Shown in pieces: positions 1 to 4,496 of a stretch of DNA of 6,338 bases. The notes beneath the pieces were generated by a model. It was not told the origin of the DNA. It searched no databases and saw only the letters and a list, made by a program, of their open reading frames with translations. The position numbers and the translations under genes were made by a program. Origin of the DNA: Candidatus Woesearchaeota archaeon (GTDB lineage Archaea; Nanobdellota; Nanobdellia; Woesearchaeales; UBA11576); assembly GCA_019322385.1 (NCBI GenBank), contig JAHWIS010000115.1:1-6338 (forward strand), written 5' to 3'. How positions within the stretch are numbered: position 1 is the first letter of the stretch; every line of letters starts with the position of its first letter.

Positions 1-486
1 CCACTCATAATCGCAAAACCACAACCAAAACCTGCAGCTAAACCAGAACTGAAGGTCGAGGCTGAACCTGCTCTCGTCCCTGTGGACAAACCAGAGGAAA
101 AATCATACAAGGCAGAGCCAGAGTCAATCGACGACACAATCCAAGTGAAGGAAGAAGCTCCTGCAAGAAAACCAAAAGAAACAGTTGCGCAGAAACAGGA
201 AGATCTTGAGACAAAGGTCAAGAAAAATGAAAGCCCGTGGAGCCTGGCAGACAAATACACAGGAAGAGGGCTGAACTATAAAAGAATAAGACGATACGGG
301 AAGACACCTATCGATAATGCTCATCCATTACAGCCTGGAGAAAAGGCATACATACCAAAGAACATTCTGAAAAGAGAATACAGGAACAAAAGCTGCTACT
401 CAAAGAATGGAAAGAAGAGAAGCAGAGTACGAAGAAGGAAAAGAGGAAAAAAGAACTACAGCGCAAAGCTGTACAAGAGACGTTAA
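1..486 (+). CDS. C-terminal part of a LysM-domain protein (5' end outside the window)
   Basis: The frame is open from base 1 to the TAA at 484-486, giving 161 residues; the true start lies upstream. A GTG at 82 is in frame, but the open frame continues before it with the same Pro/Lys/Ala/Glu-rich composition, so I treat the gene as truncated by the window edge. Residues 1-75 look like a disordered charged linker. Residues about 77-122 resemble a LysM module: an N-terminal SPWSLADKYTG, comparable to the usual 'sLwsIAkkytG', then NYKRI and a closing LQPGEKAYIP, like 'l.pGqkL.IP'. LysM domains usually bind N-acetylglucosamine polymers; the ligand in an archaeon is unknown. The last ~38 residues are about half Lys/Arg. 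No signal peptide can be judged because the N-terminus is missing. The stop overlaps the stop of the opposing gene by 4 bases (TTAA). Confidence 0.72.
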   Translation, partial: PLIIAKPQPKPAAKPELKVEAEPALVPVDKPEEKSYKAEPESIDDTIQVKEEAPARKPKETVAQKQEDLETKVKKNESPWSLADKYTGRGLNYKRIRRYGKTPIDNAHPLQPGEKAYIPKNILKREYRNKSCYSKNGKKRSRVRRRKRGKKNYSAKLYKRR

Positions 487-1346
487 TACTCGCTGACAGG
501 CAATTTCCTACTTCTCCTGTTGACAGGCCTTGCAGTGCTTATCATCCTGCGCATATGCCTCTTGCCAAAATCATAAAGATCCGGATGCATCCTTTTTCTC
601 TTAGCGACCTGTCTTCTTGGGACTATCTTGTAAGGCTTTGGCCTCCGCCTCAACTCATAGAACCGAGCAAATAGCTCTGCAAATCCTTCTTCAGGATCAA
701 GCATAACCCTGAAACCCTTCACCCTGGGAACATTTTTGTTCCGGTGAAAATAATTCCTTTTGCCGACACTATCCACTTCATAATCTTGATGGACATATCC
801 TTGCCAGGAGATGAATCCATCCTCTTTTGGATCGATCTCCTTGAGGAAGAACTGCTGTGAACATATCCTGGTTGCAGCTGTCAAGGGATGCCAGCCAGAA
901 GCGACCCTGCGCATGAACTTATGCTTCATCCTATCATACAACTCGACAAATCTTATGAAACTGTCCATAGACAATGCTCCATATATCCCATGCCCTATCT
1001 CATGCATCATATCATAGAAAGGAATATGACTGGCTGCTTTTTCCAGCCTCACTGTCACTGTCTGCGTTCCATCATCCAACTCAGCGATATCTGGATTGTC
1101 ATCATCTTCTTCCCATGAATAAACTGGCCTACGCTCAACCATGATAGGGATGTCGCGCTCAGCCTTCTTCCTCTTCATAGACACCAGGTCCTCAAGCGTG
1201 ACTGATCTCATAATCTCCCTTCGCAAAGGGCCTCCGATCAGCTTATCAATAGCACTGACAATATTCTCAAGATCTTCAACCAGCCTTTCAGAACGATGCA
1301 CGTCATGGCAGTACACATTAATCCTAAGACCTTTACGATCCACCAC
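483..1346 (-). CDS. putative zinc metallopeptidase, anthrax lethal factor-like (gluzincin, HExxH...E)
   Basis: This is a 287-residue protein with H115-E116-I-G-H119, the HExxH zinc site with Glu as general base. Downstream lies P-E-E220-G-F-A-E224-L-F. From memory this aligns with the anthrax lethal factor segment E735-F-F-A-E-A-F, where E735 is the third zinc ligand, so E220 is the likely ligand here. The gap from H119 to E220 is about 100 residues, versus about 45 in lethal factor, so there is an insertion rich in aromatic and basic residues. The C-terminal ~55 residues are Arg/Lys-rich. I see no signal peptide or membrane segment, so it is probably intracellular, substrate unknown. The start is GTG at 1346-1344, the first of two adjacent GTG codons; the next upstream in-frame stop is TAA at 1397-1395, with no ATG, GTG or TTG between. 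No good Shine-Dalgarno precedes it. Family placement is inference from motifs; the coding call is firm. Confidence 0.78.
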   Translation of the reverse strand: MVDRKGLRINVYCHDVHRSERLVEDLENIVSAIDKLIGGPLRREIMRSVTLEDLVSMKRKKAERDIPIMVERRPVYSWEEDDDNPDIAELDDGTQTVTVRLEKAASHIPFYDMMHEIGHGIYGALSMDSFIRFVELYDRMKHKFMRRVASGWHPLTAATRICSQQFFLKEIDPKEDGFISWQGYVHQDYEVDSVGKRNYFHRNKNVPRVKGFRVMLDPEEGFAELFARFYELRRRPKPYKIVPRRQVAKRKRMHPDLYDFGKRHMRRMISTARPVNRRSRKLPVSEY

Positions 1347-1360
1347 TTTTGGCTTGTCTT

Positions 1361-1370
1361 CAAATATACG
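1361..1370 (-). promoter_or_regulatory. possible TATA box for the metallopeptidase gene
   Basis: On the minus strand this reads CGTATATTTG, centred about 20-25 bases upstream of the paired GTG codons. With the archaeal spacing of about 26 bases to the start site, transcription would begin at or slightly inside the start codon, so this fits only a leaderless transcript and the spacing is a little short. A second candidate, TATATATA at 1483-1476 (same on both strands), would give a leader of about 107 bases containing GGAGGTG-like sequence near its top. I cannot choose between them. Confidence 0.3.
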
Positions 1371-1492
1371 GAGCGCATGGCTACGGCTTATCCTTTATCA
1401 CCCGGTTATGTTTCGCCCAGTTGCGGACAGCACAAATGGCAGAAGAAAAGCTATAGCACCTCTCTTCACCTCCGATATATATAGTAAAAGGG

Positions 1493-1523
1493 GTATTAAT
1501 ACTTAACGCAAGATTTATAAAAT
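1493..1523 (+). promoter_or_regulatory. promoter of the RNase J gene: palindrome plus TATA box
   Basis: TTTATAAAAT at about 1514-1523 is a good archaeal TATA box, preceded by a purine-rich CGCAAGA that fits a TFB recognition element. The expected transcription start is about 1543-1546, leaving a leader of about 40 bases before the ATG at 1587. The palindrome GTATTAATAC (1493-1502) sits about 11 bases upstream of the box, where an archaeal regulator could bind; that role is inferred from position only. Confidence 0.55.
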
Positions 1524-1544
1524 AAGAAATACCTATTTTTAAAA

Positions 1545-1586
1545 GGAGAGAGGTGTCGCCTCGTGAATTCTTGAGGCAGGGGGATC
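1545..1586 (+). promoter_or_regulatory. RNase J leader with two purine-rich ribosome-binding candidates
   Basis: GGAGAGAGGTG (1545-1555) is the stronger Shine-Dalgarno match but lies 31 bases from the ATG. It is placed for a GTG at 1563 that runs only three codons (GTG AAT TCT) before TGA at 1572-1574. The second candidate, GAGG at 1573-1576, is 10 bases from the ATG at 1587 and probably serves it. CCTC at 1559-1562 can pair with GAGG at 1550-1553, or, extended to GCCTC (1558-1562), with GAGGC at 1573-1577. The two pairings exclude each other. Confidence 0.4.
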
Positions 1587-3173
1587 ATGGTAAACCTAGA
1601 TGAGATAATCAAAGAACTCTTCACTGAGAAGCAGGAAGGGGTATTCATAGTGCCGTTCGGAGGTGTAGGCGGCAATATCAATGGCGATGAGATAGAGCCA
1701 GAGCTGGGCGGAAACCAGTTCTTACTTCATGACAACGGCGTCTGGATAATGCTGGACTTTGGCATGAACTTTGACCGAATGTCACAATATTATTCTTTTC
1801 CTTTCGGTCCGAAAAAGTTCAGGGCATTGGAGACTATGTTAAGCTTAGGGATATATCCTGACATACCAGGAATCTATCGGCAGGACATGCTCAGGCAGAT
1901 GGGAAGAGGGCCGGAAGAAAAGACAATAGATGCATTTGTTTTCAGCCATGCACACATAGATCACCTCGCAGGGCTTCATTTCCTGCGGCATGACATGGAG
2001 GTGTGGATGGACAGATACTCAAAGATAGTTGCATACTCGATGCAGGAGTGGGGCAACCTGCCGTTCTCAGATTTCATAGACATGTTTCTCTTAGGTGAAG
2101 AATTCCCGAAGATACGAGAAGAAGGAATGAAGATTCACAGGGGTGAAGGAGTCAGGGTTGCGAGGAACATCAAATGCTTCAAGCCGCCAGAGCCGTTCAA
2201 TGTCAAGCATGTCAAGATAGAGCCTTATTATGTTGACCATTCACTGCCAGGTGCGTGCGGCTTCATAGTCTACACATCTATAGGGCCTTTAGTCTTTACA
2301 GGAGACCTGAGGATGAGAGGAAGGAGAAGCGAGAACACTATCAATTTCATGAACGCTGCAAGGGCATGCAACCCAGCATACCTGCTCTGCGAAGGATCAC
2401 TCATCCACAAACGCCAGGTGGGTAATGAGAAAGACCTTGTCAACAAAACAACAGAATACATGAAGAGATTCGACGGGCTTGCAGTGGTGAGCTATCCGCC
2501 GAGAGACCTTGACAGGCTCGAGTCACTCTACGAGGTCGCGAAAAGGACTGGAAGGCAGCTAGTCATAACAACAGCGCAGGCAAGGCTCCTTGAGCTGATG
2601 AATGGAGAGCTGGGATACCCGAAACTTAGCCGCAAATACTTCAGCATACTCAAGCCAAGGAAGAACACAGGAAGGGAGAGGGACAGCGACTATTACAAGA
2701 AAGAGAAGAAGTTCTTTACAGAGAAAAAATATGAGAAGCAGATAGTCACTGTCGGAGACATAACAAGCGATCCAGGCAAGTACCTTGTCACACTCACATT
2801 GTCGTCCATGGACACAGTGATAGACATAGAGCCTCCATCAAACAGCGTCTATATAAGGTCGCATCCAGAGCCTTACACAGAGCACATGGAGCTCGACCAG
2901 AAAGTGATGCTGCACTGGCTAAAGAAATTCAACCTTTACCAGCCAGAGCAGATAGACATGCTCGGGCAGGATGATTTCCCGATAGCGCACGCACACATCA
3001 CAGGACACATGAGCCTTGAAGAGAAGATAATGTTTGTGCGGACAGTCGTAGGCAAGTCCAGATGCACGCTCCTGCCGATACACACGCTTGATCCAAAGAT
3101 GATGGTAGATGAATGCGGCGTGCCTTATGAGATACCTACTATCGGCAAGAAGATAATCCTAAAAGCAACCTAG
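1587..3173 (+). CDS. rnj: RNase J-like beta-CASP ribonuclease (metallo-beta-lactamase fold)
   Basis: This 528-residue protein belongs to the two-metal RNase J/beta-CASP family, which does 5'-3' exonucleolytic and some endonucleolytic RNA processing in the cytoplasm. Motifs in order: FGGVGGN (24-30), the usual N-terminal strand; H121-A-H123-I-D125-H126 (HxHxDH); DH218SLPGACGF; TGD240; CEG with E269 (beta-CASP motif A); HAHITGH474 (motif B region, compare HxSGH); and PIH499 (motif C, normally PVHGE). All expected metal ligands are therefore present. Compared with typical archaeal RNase J of about 450 residues it is longer, with extra sequence at about 62-112 and a Lys/Glu-rich stretch at about 355-385. 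Start: ATG at 1587, with in-frame TGA at 1572-1574 just upstream. The stop TAG at 3171-3173 overlaps the opposing gene's stop (CTAG). It is transcribed alone. A CPSF/KH-type archaeal beta-CASP enzyme is less likely because no KH domains are present. Confidence 0.85.
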   Translation: MVNLDEIIKELFTEKQEGVFIVPFGGVGGNINGDEIEPELGGNQFLLHDNGVWIMLDFGMNFDRMSQYYSFPFGPKKFRALETMLSLGIYPDIPGIYRQDMLRQMGRGPEEKTIDAFVFSHAHIDHLAGLHFLRHDMEVWMDRYSKIVAYSMQEWGNLPFSDFIDMFLLGEEFPKIREEGMKIHRGEGVRVARNIKCFKPPEPFNVKHVKIEPYYVDHSLPGACGFIVYTSIGPLVFTGDLRMRGRRSENTINFMNAARACNPAYLLCEGSLIHKRQVGNEKDLVNKTTEYMKRFDGLAVVSYPPRDLDRLESLYEVAKRTGRQLVITTAQARLLELMNGELGYPKLSRKYFSILKPRKNTGRERDSDYYKKEKKFFTEKKYEKQIVTVGDITSDPGKYLVTLTLSSMDTVIDIEPPSNSVYIRSHPEPYTEHMELDQKVMLHWLKKFNLYQPEQIDMLGQDDFPIAHAHITGHMSLEEKIMFVRTVVGKSRCTLLPIHTLDPKMMVDECGVPYEIPTIGKKIILKAT

Positions 3174-4135
3174 TCGTCCTTTGAAGGTCGCATAGGTCGT
3201 GTCTTCGGGTTGCGCTCTTTGCACACTGGCTTGTTGTCAGGACCGACGACATTGTACTTGCAGATGTAACAGTTTTTGTGATTTGGAGGGAATTCTTTTT
3301 TCTGTATTGCATTGAGTGCAGACTCGCGAGAGAAACGTATGAACTCCATGAACTCCTCTACCTGTACAGGCTTTCTTGTCGTCTCGATGAATGTGGCGTC
3401 AGCAAGGCTGTAATGCAGAACCTTCACATCCTCTGACACAGGGTTGTCATCTGTCCATGATTTTGCGAGCTTCTCATCGATCTCTAATTTCAGCCTGAAT
3501 GATTCATAGTCATGCGCAAGCTGGCAGAACGCAAGCACTTGCGCTGTTGTTTGCCAGCCAAAATTTATCTCTTTTTTTGTGAAGTTCTTTCTTGGATCAT
3601 TGGGTGAGACGATCAACCTTCTCCTGAACTCATCGATGTTCAAATTGTATTTCTCTCCCCTGAAAAAGAATGAGACAGCAGCGTCATTATAGGCAGTTAT
3701 CGGAGCGCCGTGCGTCGCGATCTTGTCAAAATAATTATAGCATGCATTATAGATATCCTCATGGCTGTTCCATTTCTCCTTTTCTGAGCGCCAGACAACC
3801 TGCCTGCCCTGCACAGTGTAATCATTGTTCCTAAGGAACTGCCATCTACCAGACATTGCACTGGCATAGCTCTCAGCAGAGCGGAAGGCAAGATGCTCAA
3901 CAAGCTCTTCAGGAGACATGTCTTCTATGTGTATGAGCTCTGGTCCTAATCGTTTTTGTTCCCTGAACAATGCAGCAAAGTAATCCCTTAGCTTGATCCT
4001 TCTTGCAAGATAATATGTCATAGGGATGTTGTTGGCCTTGATTTTAAGGTCTAGGCAGAATGCCTGAGGACAGAAATCCCAGTTCCGCAGCTTAGAAACC
4101 TCTATAACCTTGCTAACCTTGCTCTCAACTCCCAC
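3170..4135 (-). CDS. Cas4/RecB-like PD-(D/E)XK family protein with Fe-S cysteines, probably catalytically degenerate
   Basis: This is a 321-residue protein. The N-terminus has SKLRNWDFCPQAFCLDLK (C22, C27), the form seen at the start of Cas4 and AddB/Dna2-type nucleases. The C-terminus has C289-Y-I-C292 and C305, giving the one-plus-three cysteine arrangement that binds a 4Fe-4S cluster in those enzymes, although the last gap (12 residues) is longer than usual. In the core, YNLNID168EF matches the first acidic motif ('G.iD.i'). The following strand reads LIVSPND (174-180) where family members have 'vvDyKT' or 'veyKT', so the (D/E)xK pair looks lost. QTTAQVLAFCQLA (195-207) matches the helix carrying the conserved Gln ('Q..lY..ll'). 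No CRISPR array or other cas gene lies in the window. Start: GTG at 4135-4133, the only plausible initiation codon, with GGGTGGTC two bases upstream. Function may be structural or nucleic-acid binding; this is inferred. Confidence 0.72.
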   Translation of the reverse strand: MGVESKVSKVIEVSKLRNWDFCPQAFCLDLKIKANNIPMTYYLARRIKLRDYFAALFREQKRLGPELIHIEDMSPEELVEHLAFRSAESYASAMSGRWQFLRNNDYTVQGRQVVWRSEKEKWNSHEDIYNACYNYFDKIATHGAPITAYNDAAVSFFFRGEKYNLNIDEFRRRLIVSPNDPRKNFTKKEINFGWQTTAQVLAFCQLAHDYESFRLKLEIDEKLAKSWTDDNPVSEDVKVLHYSLADATFIETTRKPVQVEEFMEFIRFSRESALNAIQKKEFPPNHKNCYICKYNVVGPDNKPVCKERNPKTRPMRPSKDD

Positions 4136-4137
4136 AT

Positions 4138-4176
4138 GACCACCCTGAAAAAATAAGCCAAGCAGCGTATTTAAAG
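4138..4176 (-). promoter_or_regulatory. promoter and leader of the Cas4-like gene
   Basis: On the minus strand CTTTAAATAC (4176-4167) is a good archaeal TATA box, centred about 36 bases before the GTG at 4135. Expected transcription start is near 4145, giving a leader of only about 10 bases. That leader contains GGGTGGTC (4145-4138), a partial Shine-Dalgarno match two bases from the GTG. Initiation could be near-leaderless. Confidence 0.5.
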
Positions 4177-4230
4177 ATTTTGGTGATTTAAAGGCTTGAA
4201 AAGGCTGAATTTGAGGTTTCAGGCATCCAA

Positions 4231-4263
4231 GCTGCTGCCGCGCTCGCTAGGCGGCATTGGCGC
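4231..4263 (+). repeat. palindromic repeat unit A
   Basis: GCTCGCTAGGC-G-GCA-T-TGGC-G-C (4242-4263) matches unit C at 19 of 22 positions. A hairpin forms from TGCCGC (4236-4241) and GCGGCA (4251-4256) around the 9-base loop GCTCGCTAG. Unit C folds the same way, so both sequence and shape repeat. Confidence 0.7.
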
Positions 4264-4278
4264 TTAAGCTTCTTTCCC

Positions 4279-4298
4279 GTGCCACTGCTGCGCTCGCT
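4279..4298 (+). repeat. palindromic repeat unit B (inverted partner of unit C)
   Basis: GTGCCACTGCTGC (4279-4291) is the exact reverse complement of bases 4367-4379 in unit C. It is followed directly by GCTCGCT (4292-4298), which occurs in the same orientation in units A (4242-4248) and C (4358-4364). The two 13-base arms enclose 75 bases. Confidence 0.7.
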
Positions 4299-4347
4299 CT
4301 GTATAATTTACCGCTCCTGTACGCCCAACTGCATATTAACCGCTTCT

Positions 4348-4379
4348 GATGCTGTCAGCTCGCTAGGCAGCAGTGGCAC
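4348..4379 (+). repeat. palindromic repeat unit C
   Basis: The core GCTCGCTAGGCAGCAGTGGC begins at 4358. GCTGTC (4351-4356) pairs with GGCAGC (4366-4371), with one G:U, around a 9-base loop, as in unit A. The right end GCAGCAGTGGCAC (4367-4379) is a perfect inverted repeat of unit B. Units B and C together bound a 101-base segment (4279-4379) that resembles a REP doublet or a very small inverted-repeat element. Confidence 0.7.
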
Positions 4380-4393
4380 TATGTGATATATAA

Positions 4394-4437
4394 TATGCTG
4401 AGCATAAGCTTTTTAAAGGACCTGTTATTTCAGCATA
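4394..4437 (+). promoter_or_regulatory. ileS promoter with TATA box and candidate operator
   Basis: TTTTTAAA (4410-4417) is the best TATA box and predicts a start near 4440. Just upstream is the perfect palindrome TATGCT-G-AGCATA (4394-4406), and a third half-site AGCATA recurs at 4432-4437, at about the predicted start site. Sites on both sides of the TATA box suggest a regulator. An alternative TATA, GATATATAATATG (4385-4397), would give a longer leader and partly overlaps the palindrome. Confidence 0.45.
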
Positions 4438-4448
4438 GACACACTTAC

Positions 4449-4496
4449 ATGTGTTCTGACAATGATCGATACACATCCGAGAGGTGTATGATATGA
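4449..4496 (+). CDS. possible 15-codon leader reading frame upstream of ileS
   Basis: ATG at 4449 opens a frame of 15 residues, MCSDNDRYTSERCMI, ending at TGA 4494-4496. The stop overlaps the ileS start as ATGA, the classic coupling arrangement. Its start lies about 8 bases after the predicted transcription start, with no Shine-Dalgarno, so translation would have to be near-leaderless. The last sense codon is ATA (Ile). It may be a chance frame; nothing in the composition proves coding. Confidence 0.22.
   Translation: MCSDNDRYTSERCMI
4481..4486 (+). promoter_or_regulatory. ileS ribosome binding site
   Basis: GAGGTG ends 6 bases before the ATG at 4493 and fixes that start. It argues against the in-frame GTG at 4484, which lies inside the site, and against the ATG at 4488, which is followed at once by ATA TGA. 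Confidence 0.7.

Larger units (their letters stand above)
1347..1586. other. divergent intergenic region between metallopeptidase and RNase J genes
   Basis: This 240-base spacer separates two divergently transcribed genes and holds their promoters. Reading rightwards it contains TATATATA at 1476-1483, the perfect 10-base palindrome GTATTAATAC at 1493-1502, a TATA box TTTATAAAAT around 1514-1523, and a purine-rich leader. CACCTCTCTTC at 1457-1467 and GGAGAGAGGTG at 1545-1555 form an inverted pair (10 of 11 positions complementary by Watson-Crick, the eleventh a G:T). I found no convincing protein-coding frame in it on either strand. Confidence 0.6.
4136..4492. other. 357-base non-coding region between the Cas4-like gene and ileS
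   Basis: This is the largest gap in the window. From left to right it holds the leftward promoter of the Cas4-like gene (to about 4176), an A/T-rich stretch of no clear role (4177-4230), a G/C-rich cluster of three related palindromic repeat units (4231-4379), and the ileS promoter and leader (about 4384-4492). Only short frames are open in it; the one worth noting is the 15-codon frame at 4449-4496. Confidence 0.7.

Noticed and set aside
372..671. Third-frame continuation after the LysM domain, giving a Glu/Lys-rich coiled-coil-like sequence (KRIQEQKLLLKEWKEEK...)
   Set aside because: It would need a frameshift near 370. A/G-rich DNA gives charged sequence in several frames, and the frame-1 stop forms a neat TTAA overlap with the opposing gene, matching the other convergent pair.
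1141..1506. 121-codon plus-strand frame opposite the metallopeptidase start
   Set aside because: It lies antisense to a gene with clear motifs, has no ribosome binding site, and its Ser/Leu/Arg-rich composition is typical of a shadow frame.
3170..4135. Calling this gene cas4 with a CRISPR role
   Set aside because: There is no array, no cas1 or cas2 and no effector gene in the window, and the catalytic motif looks lost; similarity is at the fold and cysteine level only.
4231..4379. CRISPR-like array
   Set aside because: Only three imperfect units, one inverted, with unequal spacing (about 50 and 66 bases between the GCTCGCT cores). This fits dispersed palindromic repeats rather than direct repeats with uniform spacers.
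4462..4491. Nine-codon frame ATG ATC GAT ... GTA TGA ending just before ileS
   Set aside because: Very short, with no ribosome binding site, and it overlaps the ileS ribosome binding site; the 15-codon frame with the ATGA overlap is the better candidate.
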